This document shows positions 1 through 5,497 of a DNA stretch of 6,097 bases, piece after piece. The position numbers and the translations under genes were made by a program. Origin of the DNA: Actinomycetes bacterium (GTDB lineage Bacteria; Actinomycetota; Acidimicrobiia; Acidimicrobiales; RAAP-2); NCBI GenBank assembly GCA_021841725.1, contig JAKCEC010000084.1:1-6097 (forward strand), in the 5' to 3' direction. The notes beneath the pieces are model-generated. The model worked only from the letters and a program-made list of their open reading frames with translations. It was not told where the DNA came from and made no database searches. The stretch's first letter is position 1, and every line of letters starts with the position of its first letter.

Positions 1-608
1 TCGAAACGCGCCGCGGGCGAGGGCTCGCTCAGCGTCGGCACGGTCCAGGCCGTGCCGTTCCAGAGCCACGTGTCCGCGAGCGGACCGCTGGCGCCGTGGC
101 CGCCGAAGAGCACCACGTCGTGCGTGGCCTCGTCGTAGACCATGCTCGCGCCGTAACGAGGCGCGGGGCCGAACACCGGTTGCTGCGTCCAGGTCGTGCC
201 GTCCCACGTCCAGGTGCCCCCGAGGGCGCCCGTGGCGCTCAGTCCGCCGAAGAGCACCACGTCGTGCGTGGCCTCGTCGTAGACCATGGCGGCCCCGCGT
301 AGCGCCGGCGGACTCACGGGGGGCGAGAGCTGGGTCCAGAACGCTCCGTTCCACGCCCAGGTCTCCGCCAGGGACGTGGTGTTGACGCCGCCGAAGAGCA
401 GCGTCGTATTCGTCGCCGCGTCGTAGACCATGGCGGCGTCGTAGCGCGCCGGCGGACTGCTGGCGGCGGAACCGACCGTCATCCAGTGCGCGGGTGCGGC
501 GACCGAGGCCCCCGCCGAGGAGTGCAGGCCGATGAGCGCCGTCGTACCGAGGGCCAGGAGCGAAAGGGTGGTGACGGCGCGGCGCAGTGGAGAGTGTGCA
601 GGGAACAT
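1..608 (-). CDS. Exported kelch-repeat protein (N-terminal part, runs off the left edge)
   Basis: The frame is open from an ATG at 608-606 to base 1 with no stop, giving the first 202 residues of a longer protein. Residues 1-34 look like a Sec signal peptide: RR at 9-10, a hydrophobic stretch at about 11-28, then a likely cleavage site after Ala-Gly-Ala at 32-34. The mature part has a 48-residue repeat. Each unit carries an (A/G)-A/S-M-V-Y-D-x-A-T strand at about 58-66, 106-114 and 154-162, then L-F-G-G and a T-W-x-W-[ND]-G strand. This R-Y/M-V-Y-D, F-G-G, W-x-W pattern is typical of kelch/galactose-oxidase-like beta-propeller blades, so at least three blades are visible. A GGAGG at 617-613 sits 4 bases before the ATG and fixes the start. 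No catalytic residues can be assigned. Such proteins are extracellular binding or scaffold beta-propellers in many bacteria; the ligand is unknown. The blades are very similar at DNA level, suggesting recent duplication. Confidence 0.85.
   Translation of the reverse strand, partial: MFPAHSPLRRAVTTLSLLALGTTALIGLHSSAGASVAAPAHWMTVGSAASSPPARYDAAMVYDAATNTTLLFGGVNTTSLAETWAWNGAFWTQLSPPVSPPALRGAAMVYDEATHDVVLFGGLSATGALGGTWTWDGTTWTQQPVFGPAPRYGASMVYDEATHDVVLFGGHGASGPLADTWLWNGTAWTVPTLSEPSPAARF
100..144. repeat. Exact 45-bp direct repeat, copy 1 (kelch blade core)
   Basis: This 45-base stretch is identical to 244-288, exactly 144 bases away, which is 48 codons. It encodes the core strand pair of a kelch blade in the minus-strand gene, from M-V-Y-D to L-F-G-G. 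A third, diverged copy lies at 388-432 with the same spacing. Confidence 0.9.
244..288. repeat. Exact 45-bp direct repeat, copy 2 (kelch blade core)
   Basis: Identical over 45 bases to 100-144. Identity at synonymous positions points to recent duplication or gene conversion between blades, not protein-level selection alone. The corresponding stretch at 388-432 keeps both ends but differs in the middle. Confidence 0.9.
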
Positions 609-610
609 GA

Positions 611-617
611 TTCCTCC
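611..617 (-). promoter_or_regulatory. Ribosome binding site of the kelch-repeat gene
   Basis: On the minus strand the sequence reads GGAGGAATC then ATG, a strong Shine-Dalgarno match 4 bases from the start codon at 608. It supports this start. Confidence 0.75.
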
Positions 618-640
618 GAACGAACGACGAGTGTGTCGCT

Positions 641-667
641 TCGTCACCACCTTACGAAGGGTGACGA
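641..667 (-). promoter_or_regulatory. Inverted repeat in the leader of the kelch-repeat gene
   Basis: An 8-bp perfect inverted repeat, TCGTCACC at 641-648 and GGTGACGA at 660-667, has an 11-base spacer. The spacer can pair further (CCTT at 650-653 with AAGG at 657-660) if two bases bulge, giving a stem of about 11 pairs with a 3-base loop. It lies 24 bases upstream of the GGAGG, so it could be a transcript leader hairpin or an operator. The sequence alone does not decide between them. Confidence 0.45.
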
Positions 668-693
668 GCGCGCTTCGCGCCGCCACGGCTGCT

Positions 694-706
694 TTAAGAC
701 CCTTAA
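694..706. promoter_or_regulatory. Short palindrome TTAAG-ACC-CTTAA upstream of the kelch gene
   Basis: Perfect 5-bp arms at 694-698 and 702-706 lie in the only A/T-rich patch of this gap. On the minus strand a weak promoter-like pair overlaps it: TTGAGA, a 17-base gap, then TGTTAA. The first hexamer is close to the -35 consensus and the second is poor. A related palindrome lies at 2251-2265. Confidence 0.3.
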
Positions 707-740
707 CAAGGTTGCGTCAGACGATTCTCAAAATTCACGC

Positions 741-759
741 CCCGCGGGGTCGCCGCGGG
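741..759 (-). terminator. Possible weak intrinsic terminator after the b561-like gene
   Basis: The 7-bp arms CCCGCGG (741-747) and CCGCGGG (753-759) with a 5-base loop lie just past the minus-strand stop at 767-765. On the minus strand the stem is followed, after about seven bases, by only four T residues. The stem is strong but the T tract is short and offset, so termination may be partial or absent. Confidence 0.35.
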
Positions 760-764
760 CGCGA

Positions 765-1409
765 CTAGTGAGAAAAGATGGCCGCGGTGTGGACGTAGGG
801 CAGGATCGCCCACCCGCACGCGACACCGACGACCACGCTGGCCAGCGTGCTCCACGCCCGCAGTGACGAGCCGCGCACGTGGCGTCGAGCCCCGCGCAGG
901 AAGTCGCGCGGGGCCACCGTCAGGGTCTCGCGCAGGTGGGCCAGAACGTGCACCGTGGTCACGGCGAACCACAACAGGAACGACGCCTGATGGATCTGCA
1001 TGAGCGTCGGGTGCAGCGCACGCGGCGCGCCGATGACCAGAGCAACCCCCGAGAACAGCAGCACGAGGGTCAGCGCGACGAGCACCGGACCCAGGAGCCG
1101 CAGGAGGGGCAACGGGGGACCCTTGCGCCGATACGAGAAGTTCCCCGCGTAGTACCGCAGCATCCGCCACGTCGTGCTGGCCAACTTCAGCAGAACGGGC
1201 GGAATGACGACGACGCCCAAGAAGACGTGCAGTCGGGTCTGCGCGTTCGCGACCGGCACGCTCAACCCCACGAGGAAGAGCAGCACGAGCAGGACGGCCG
1301 CCACCAGGGACGTCAGGCGTTCGTTCCCGTCGACCCCGCCCGACGCCAGCGGGGCCCGGGGGACGGGCCGCGGGTGCGGCGCCACCGTCGTGACCTCACG
1401 CCGTCTCAC
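765..1409 (-). CDS. Small cytochrome b561-like multi-spanning membrane protein
   Basis: The protein has 214 residues with about five hydrophobic segments, near 33-51, 60-78, 104-128, 140-158 and 187-206. Histidines sit at or near the segments at H61, H140, H154 and H158. Spaced in-membrane histidines and a basic loop after segment 2 resemble cytochrome b561 or ferric-reductase-like membrane cytochromes, where paired histidines ligate heme b. Heme binding is inferred from that layout, not from a diagnostic motif. The gene starts with a GTG at 1409 inside the stop of the upstream CHAP gene (a GTGA overlap), implying translational coupling. A second GTG at 1385, codon 9, has a better GAGG eight bases upstream (1397-1394) and could be the true start, giving 206 residues. 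Alternative reading: an unrelated small integral membrane protein of unknown function. Confidence 0.7.
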   Translation of the reverse strand: MRRREVTTVAPHPRPVPRAPLASGGVDGNERLTSLVAAVLLVLLFLVGLSVPVANAQTRLHVFLGVVVIPPVLLKLASTTWRMLRYYAGNFSYRRKGPPLPLLRLLGPVLVALTLVLLFSGVALVIGAPRALHPTLMQIHQASFLLWFAVTTVHVLAHLRETLTVAPRDFLRGARRHVRGSSLRAWSTLASVVVGVACGWAILPYVHTAAIFSH

Positions 1410-2110
1410 GCGTTGGGCGCCACGTAGCCCGAGAGGACGGCCCCACCCGAGCCGGCCGCGTCCGCGTTGTACTCATTGGCCTGGAACTCCACGCGGCTGA
1501 ACCCGGTGTGATCACCGTCGCCGTTGATGGCGTTCGGACCCTTCGCCCCCGGGGTGTAACTCGTGACGATGGCCACGTGCTGGGCCACCAACGCCCCGGC
1601 GTCGAGGCCGTACACCGCGACGTCGCCCGGCTGGGGGACGTAACCCGAACCCACGGGGTGCCAGGTGTGGTGACGCACGCCCCATTCGTAGAAACTCGCG
1701 GAGGAGGAGTTCAGGTCGCCGTTGATGAACTGGTAGACGAGCGGGACCCCCGCCAGGCGCCACGCCCACGCCGCGAAGTCGGCGCACCACTGCTCGTCAC
1801 GATTGGTGTTGGCACAATCCGTCGCGCCGGCGAACCAATAGGCGCTGAACTTATTGCAGTACGTATTGGCCGGAGCGGTCGAGTAGCCCACCTGACTCTG
1901 CGCGAGGCTGACGATGCGCGCGCGCGTGGCGGGCGAGGCCGTCGCCCCGGTGAGGTCCGCGCTCACCTGCGACGTCGCGAGCGCCACGGGCGTGGAGCCG
2001 CGTTGGGCCACCACGAGGGTGGCCGCCAGCACCACGACGAGGACCGAGGCCCCCGCGACCAGTCGGCGGCGGCGGCGGCGTTGACGACGGATTTCGCGTC
2101 GCGGGGTCAT
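1406..2110 (-). CDS. CHAP-domain peptidoglycan amidase/endopeptidase, membrane-anchored or secreted
   Basis: From the ATG at 2110 the product is 234 residues. It opens with a run of arginines (about 8-16) and one hydrophobic segment (17-35), so it is a signal peptide or signal anchor that exports the rest. A CHAP domain fills about 64-232. The nucleophile region is E-Q-W-C-A-D-F-A-A-W (Cys109), followed by P-G-D-V-A-V-Y at 161-167, Q-H-V-A-I-V with His178, and I-N-G-D with Asn196 as the likely third polar residue. Cys85 and Cys99 may form a disulfide outside the membrane. CHAP enzymes cleave amide or peptide-bridge bonds in peptidoglycan; the exact bond cannot be told here. A GTG at 2209 would add 33 residues ahead of the arginine-rich leader, but it lacks a ribosome site and would bury the signal sequence. 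The ATG has a G-rich stretch about nine bases upstream, only a moderate match. The stop overlaps the next gene. Confidence 0.85.
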   Translation of the reverse strand: MTPRREIRRQRRRRRRLVAGASVLVVVLAATLVVAQRGSTPVALATSQVSADLTGATASPATRARIVSLAQSQVGYSTAPANTYCNKFSAYWFAGATDCANTNRDEQWCADFAAWAWRLAGVPLVYQFINGDLNSSSASFYEWGVRHHTWHPVGSGYVPQPGDVAVYGLDAGALVAQHVAIVTSYTPGAKGPNAINGDGDHTGFSRVEFQANEYNADAAGSGGAVLSGYVAPNA

Positions 2111-2213
2111 CACCGCGGGTCCCCCGTGCGCCACGGGGACGGCCGTCGGGGGGTCGAGGGGCCCGGCACCTCTGCATACATTGTCGCGGCCTCCCCTCCG
2201 AACCAACACGAAC

Positions 2214-2265
2214 GGAGGTAGTCAATGTAATCCTCCGGTCACAACCGGATTTAAGGATTCCCTAA
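2214..2265 (-). promoter_or_regulatory. Structured A/T-richer leader upstream of the CHAP gene
   Basis: This part of the 176-base gap (2111-2286) carries three symmetric elements. TCCGGT (2234-2239) and ACCGGA (2244-2249) form a 6-bp hairpin with a CACA loop. GGAGG (2214-2218) faces CCTCC (2232-2236), so on the minus strand an SD-like GGAGG can pair with a downstream CCTCC. TTAAGGA-T-TCCCTAA (2251-2265) is a palindrome with one mismatch. Together they suggest the promoter or leader of the CHAP operon, possibly plus the 3' end of the PspC-domain transcript. No convincing -35/-10 pair was found and no known riboswitch was recognised. Confidence 0.35.
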
Positions 2266-2286
2266 GGGCAGACTAAATGCACCCGG

Positions 2287-3225
2287 TCAACGCGCTCGCA
2301 TGAGGAAAATGCGACCGATCCCGACGCGAGCGTCGACGCTCACGCGCGGCGCGCGCGCGAGCGTCGACGTGCTCGCCCCCGGGGGTAGCGCGGAATAGGG
2401 CGACGTCGCCACGCCGTCCACGACGCCGCCGAGTGCGACCGCCGAACCCGCGCCCACCGAGGTCGTCATGTCCACTACCGCGTCCTCGGGCACCACGATT
2501 CGCACGTTGCCCACCGCCACACTGACCGCGATGCGATAGCCCGTCGTCGGGAATCGAACGGTGCTCAAGTCCAGCGTGCCCGCGCCGAACTCGACGCGGT
2601 AGACGTGGCGCACGTCCGTGAGCGACGTCGGTTGCCACACGTGATTACCGTTCCCACCGCTCAACGCGACGCCCGTCGAGGCCACGAACCCCACGACCCC
2701 TCCCACCACCACGATGATCACACTCGCGAGGGCGAGGACGGCGAGGGCGGCGATGCGGCGCAGGGTGAGTCGCCGCGCCGGGGTCCGGAGCGCGACCACC
2801 GAGAGAACGACCAAGAACACCACCCAGACCGCGGCCACGCTGGGCGCCACCGCGTGCAGCGGACTACTCACGGAGAGCGCGACGATCACCAGGACCACCA
2901 ACGCGATGGTGACCACGACCCCCAGTCGGCGCGACGTCGAACGCGGCGCACGTTCGCGCGCGCGCGGATCGGCGTCGTCGAGGGGCGCGGACGGCAACAG
3001 CGCCCACAGGACGAGGTACGCGGCGACTCCCAGGCCCCACAGGAAGGTCAGGGCGATGAAGACGGCCCGCACGAGGTACTCATTGACCTCGAATCGGTCA
3101 GCGATACCACCCGCCACGCCCGCCACCACGCGGCGTGCGCCCCGTCGTGGGAATCGCGCGGCCGGGGTGTTCGGGCCGGGCCCGTCGACGGGCCCATCGT
3201 GCTCAGTGCGGGGTATCTCGGTCAC
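2287..3225 (-). CDS. PspC-domain membrane protein with C-terminal LiaF/toastrack-like domain
   Basis: The protein has 312 residues. After a charged, proline-rich N-terminus, residues 28-79 form a PspC domain: R-R-V-V-A-G-V-A-G-G-I-A-D-R-F, then Y-L-V-R-A-V-F-I and a transmembrane helix ending in L-W-A-L-L-P. Three more hydrophobic helices lie near 101-120, 128-146 and 157-182. Residues about 200-310 lack helices and read as repeated beta strands (V-E-F-G-A-G-T-L-D-L, V-A-V-G-N-V-R-I-V-V-P, V-G-A-G-S-A-V-A-L-G, V-D-A-R-V-G-I-G-R-I). This is the pattern of the LiaF C-terminal (DUF2154/toastrack) fold. Proteins of this type sense or modulate envelope stress, often by restraining a partner kinase. 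It is divergent from a kinase that also carries PspC, so it is the likely third component, by analogy with EsrI of Corynebacterium glutamicum. The start is a GTG with no Shine-Dalgarno, and a TANNNT hexamer sits six bases upstream, suggesting a leaderless transcript. Confidence 0.88.
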   Translation of the reverse strand: MTEIPRTEHDGPVDGPGPNTPAARFPRRGARRVVAGVAGGIADRFEVNEYLVRAVFIALTFLWGLGVAAYLVLWALLPSAPLDDADPRARERAPRSTSRRLGVVVTIALVVLVIVALSVSSPLHAVAPSVAAVWVVFLVVLSVVALRTPARRLTLRRIAALAVLALASVIIVVVGGVVGFVASTGVALSGGNGNHVWQPTSLTDVRHVYRVEFGAGTLDLSTVRFPTTGYRIAVSVAVGNVRIVVPEDAVVDMTTSVGAGSAVALGGVVDGVATSPYSALPPGASTSTLARAPRVSVDARVGIGRIFLMRAR

Positions 3226-3231
3226 GGGGCC

Positions 3232-3237
3232 AACCTA
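3232..3237 (-). promoter_or_regulatory. Candidate -10 box (TAGGTT) for leaderless transcription of the PspC-domain gene
   Basis: On the minus strand TAGGTT, a TANNNT match, is followed by six bases and then the GTG start at 3225. That is the spacing expected if transcription begins at the start codon, as is common in actinobacteria. No clear -35 is visible. The inverted repeat at 3263-3305 would then lie at about -38 to -80, a classical activator position. Confidence 0.45.
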
Positions 3238-3262
3238 CGGGACAGCGCCCCGGCGCACCATC

Positions 3263-3305
3263 GGGGGAAACCCTGGTGTCGTCGTCGGGGGTCAGGGTTT
3301 CCCCC
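3263..3305. promoter_or_regulatory. Perfect 13-bp inverted repeat in the divergent promoter region (candidate operator)
   Basis: GGGGGAAACCCTG at 3263-3275 is the exact reverse complement of CAGGGTTTCCCCC at 3293-3305, with a 17-base spacer. Arm centres are 30 bases apart, about three helical turns, so two dimers, or one regulator on half-sites on the same DNA face, could bind. It lies between the divergent PspC-domain gene and the kinase-regulator operon. The most economical reading is a binding site for the response regulator at 4652-5302, controlling both units. A transcript hairpin is less likely because the repeat is expected to lie upstream of both transcription starts. Confidence 0.65.
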
Positions 3306-3365
3306 CGGCGACGCGCGGCGTCCCTCGTGCGAGACTACGGAGAGTTTCCAGAAGGGTCCGCACCG

Positions 3366-4655
3366 ATGACGACTCCACTCCTCTCTCCCTCGCCGCGGCT
3401 GGGCGTCGCCCAACGCCCCCTGACGCGATCGACCACGAGCGCCCTCCTCGGCGGGGTCTGCGCCGGCCTCGCGGTGCGACTGGGCGTGCGCGAGCGAAGT
3501 GTTCGAGTCCTGGCCGTCGTCGCCAGTCTGTTCTACGGCCTGGGGATCCTGCTCTACGTCACCGCGTGGGTGTTCGTCCCGCGCTGGGGGGAGGAGCAGA
3601 GCATCGCCCAGCGACTCACGCGCTCGCGCACGCACGCCAACCACGTCGTCGGAGGGTTCTTGGCCGCGCTCATCCTCCTGCTCTTCTTGGGCGACTTCGC
3701 TCGTCACGGGACGGGCACCCTCCTGTGGCCCACCCTGCTAGGCGGCGCGGCCCTCGTCGCCGTGGGGACCGGTGCCTCCCGGGAGGAGAAGGAGCACTTA
3801 AACGACGTGGTGAGCGCCGCTCCCATCGTCGGCGCGGCGTCGGCGCGCGGTTGGCGCGCGTTCACGCTTCGCGTGGTGCCGGGCATCGTCTTGGCGGTCA
3901 TCGGACTGCGCGTCCTCTCACGAATCGGTGGGATCTGGGGCGCGGCGGTGCCCGCGATCATCGGCGCGGGCGTGCTCGCCCTGGGGGTTGCCGTCTTGCT
4001 CGCCCCCTGGTGGTTGGACAACGTCCGCGACCTCTCGCGCGAGCGGCGCGAACGGGTCCACGCCGAGGAGCGCGCCAAGATCGCGGCCCACGTCCACGAC
4101 TCCGTGCTGCAGACGCTCACCCTCATCGAGAAGTCGGCCGACCACCCCCACGACGTCGTGCGACTGGCGCGCGCGCAGGAGCGTGAGCTGCGCCAGTGGC
4201 TCTTCGTGCCCGAGAGCGCCCGCCAACGCGAAGAGTCCGACAACACCTTCGCGCGGCAACTGCGACGCGTGCAGGGCGCCGTCGAAGACGACTACGGCGT
4301 CCTCGTGGAGCTGGTGGTCGTCGGTGACTGTTCGGGCGACGCGGGGGTCGCGACCCTCTGCGCCGCCACCCGCGAAGCGGTCGTCAACGCCGCGAAGTGG
4401 GCCAGCGTCGCACGCGTCTCGGTGTACGCCGAGGTCGAGCCCGCCACCCTCTCGGTCTACGTCCGCGACACCGGGGTGGGCTTCGATCCCTCGCTGGTCG
4501 GAGCGGACCGGCGCGGCATCAGCCAGTCCATCACGGGTCGCCTGCGCGACGCCGGGGGCGAGGCCGTGATCCACTCCGCCCCCGGCGCCGGCACCGAGGT
4601 GCGCCTCACGATGCCCCGGGGCTCGACGACGTCCTCGGACCCCTCGCCGCGATGA
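3366..4655 (+). CDS. Sensor histidine kinase with N-terminal PspC domain
   Basis: The product is 429 residues from the ATG at 3366, which has GAAGGG nine bases upstream. An in-frame ATG at 3135 is rejected because its extension would run into the divergent gene and reads as non-coding. Residues 20-73 form a PspC domain (L-L-G-G-V-C-A-G-L-A-V-R-L-G and a first helix ending in V-F-V-P). Further helices lie near 94-112, 118-135, 167-183 and 190-216. The dimerisation/phospho-acceptor region begins E-E-R-A-K-I-A-A-H-V-H-D, with His244 as the predicted phosphorylated residue of a HisKA_3-type kinase. The ATPase domain shows an N box (R-E-A-V-V-N at 336-341, with E337 and N341), a G1 box D-T-G-V-G-F-D-P (368-375), then R-G-I-S-Q-S-I and G-A-G-T at 407-410. 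It should phosphorylate the regulator encoded immediately downstream, with which it shares an ATGA overlap. There is no extracellular sensor domain, so the signal is probably sensed within the membrane or passed on by the PspC partner. Confidence 0.93.
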   Translation: MTTPLLSPSPRLGVAQRPLTRSTTSALLGGVCAGLAVRLGVRERSVRVLAVVASLFYGLGILLYVTAWVFVPRWGEEQSIAQRLTRSRTHANHVVGGFLAALILLLFLGDFARHGTGTLLWPTLLGGAALVAVGTGASREEKEHLNDVVSAAPIVGAASARGWRAFTLRVVPGIVLAVIGLRVLSRIGGIWGAAVPAIIGAGVLALGVAVLLAPWWLDNVRDLSRERRERVHAEERAKIAAHVHDSVLQTLTLIEKSADHPHDVVRLARAQERELRQWLFVPESARQREESDNTFARQLRRVQGAVEDDYGVLVELVVVGDCSGDAGVATLCAATREAVVNAAKWASVARVSVYAEVEPATLSVYVRDTGVGFDPSLVGADRRGISQSITGRLRDAGGEAVIHSAPGAGTEVRLTMPRGSTTSSDPSPR

Positions 4656-5302
4656 GCCGACCGCGCGTCTTCCTGGTCGACGATCACGAACTCATCCGTT
4701 CCGGGATTCGCGCCGAGATCGCGGATCACGTCGACCTCGTCGGTGACGCCGACGAGGTCGACGTGGCGGTGCAGATGATCCTCGAACGCCAGCCCGACGT
4801 GGTCCTCCTCGACGTGCACATGCCGGGCGGTGGTGGACTCGAGGTACTGCGTCGCGTCACCCCCGCGTGTCCGCAGGTCCGGTTCCTCGCCCTCTCGGTG
4901 TCCGACGCGGCCAGCGACGTCATCGGCGTGATCCGCGCGGGCGCCCGGGGGTACGTGACCAAGAACATCCTCGGCCCCGACCTCCTCGACGCCATCGTAC
5001 GGGTGCACGAGGGCGACGCGGTGTTCTCGCCGCGTTTGGCGGGCTTCGTCCTGGACGCCTTCGGGACCGGGACCGCCCTGCCCCCGGGCTTCGGCGTCGA
5101 TCACGAACTCGACCAACTGACCCCGCGCGAACGCCAGGTCCTGCGGCTCATCGCCCGGGGCTACATCTACCGCGACGTCGCGCACGAACTCTCCCTCTCG
5201 GTGAAGACGGTGGAGAGCCACGTGTCCTCGGTACTGCGAAAGCTCCAGCTCTCGAATCGTCACCAGTTGTCGAATTGGGCCAGCGAGCGACACCTCCTCT
5301 GA
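4652..5302 (+). CDS. NarL/LuxR-family response regulator
   Basis: The product is 216 residues. The receiver domain (about 4-120) has acidic residues D10 and D11, the phospho-acceptor D54 in L-L-D-V-H-M-P, S82 at the usual Thr/Ser switch position and K104. A linker leads to a LuxR-type helix-turn-helix at about 154-212, with L-T-P-R-E-R-Q-V-L, the recognition region S-V-K-T-V-E-S-H-V and the tail L-R-K-L-Q-L. All receiver active-site residues are present, so it should be phosphorylated by the kinase upstream. The ATG overlaps the kinase stop as ATGA, indicating translational coupling, and excludes the longer frame that opens at 4397. Likely targets are its own operon and the divergent PspC-domain gene through the inverted repeat at 3263-3305; this is inferred. 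Its role matches EsrR of Corynebacterium glutamicum and LiaR/VraR elsewhere. Confidence 0.94.
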   Translation: MSRPRVFLVDDHELIRSGIRAEIADHVDLVGDADEVDVAVQMILERQPDVVLLDVHMPGGGGLEVLRRVTPACPQVRFLALSVSDAASDVIGVIRAGARGYVTKNILGPDLLDAIVRVHEGDAVFSPRLAGFVLDAFGTGTALPPGFGVDHELDQLTPRERQVLRLIARGYIYRDVAHELSLSVKTVESHVSSVLRKLQLSNRHQLSNWASERHLL

Positions 5303-5497
5303 CGACGGGTCCTCGGGCGACGCCGGTCTCGGCGCGGGCGCGAACCCCTCACCCGGTACGCTGGAGCACTCGGGCCGGCACGCCCCCGTGGCGTGGCGCG
5401 CCCTCGATTCACGCTGGTCACCCCGACGCGCCGTGGCGGCGTCGCCGGAGTGGGTTTCACCTTTACCTGCACCGCCCCAACGTTCCGAGGACCACTC
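5303..5497 (+). other. Gap between response regulator and MFS gene
   Basis: No gene is supported here. It contains a 6-bp hairpin, CACGCC (5379-5384) with GGCGTG (5390-5395), but no T tract follows, so it is not a convincing terminator. TACGCT at 5357-5362 fits TANNNT but has no recognisable -35. Whether the MFS gene has its own promoter or is read through from the kinase-regulator operon is open. Confidence 0.4.

Noticed and set aside
96..302. Plus-strand frame with an internal peptide repeat
   Set aside because: It is the antisense reading of the kelch gene; its repeat only mirrors the 144-bp blade period.
100..432. Regularly spaced repeats as a possible CRISPR array
   Set aside because: The repeats are coding, in frame at 48 codons, and the intervening segments are related blade sequence, not unrelated spacers.
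2111..2209. GTG at 2209 as start of the CHAP protein
   Set aside because: It would place 33 extra residues before the arginine-rich leader and hydrophobic segment, with no ribosome site; the ATG at 2110 gives a normal export signal.
1851..2225. 124-codon minus-strand frame from a TTG with GGAGG upstream
   Set aside because: It mostly overlaps the CHAP gene in another frame and is an Arg/Pro/Gly-rich shadow typical of GC-rich DNA; the ribosome-site match is kept only as a leader observation.
2214..2230. Plus-strand GGAGGT followed by ATG TAA, a start-stop element
   Set aside because: It encodes nothing and no plus-strand gene follows; most likely chance, or part of the symmetric elements serving the minus strand.
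3135..3365. N-terminal extension of the histidine kinase from an in-frame ATG at 3135
   Set aside because: It would cover the divergent gene's first 91 bases and the whole promoter gap, its residues look like non-coding translation, and the ATG at 3366 has a ribosome site right before the PspC domain.
4397..4651. Upstream extension of the response regulator
   Set aside because: This part is an out-of-frame read of the kinase ATPase domain; the receiver domain starts right after the ATG at 4652.
5379..5395. CACGCC/GGCGTG hairpin as a terminator of the kinase-regulator operon
   Set aside because: The stem is only 6 bp with no T tract on either strand and lies 76 bases past the stop; such GC-rich pairs are expected by chance here.
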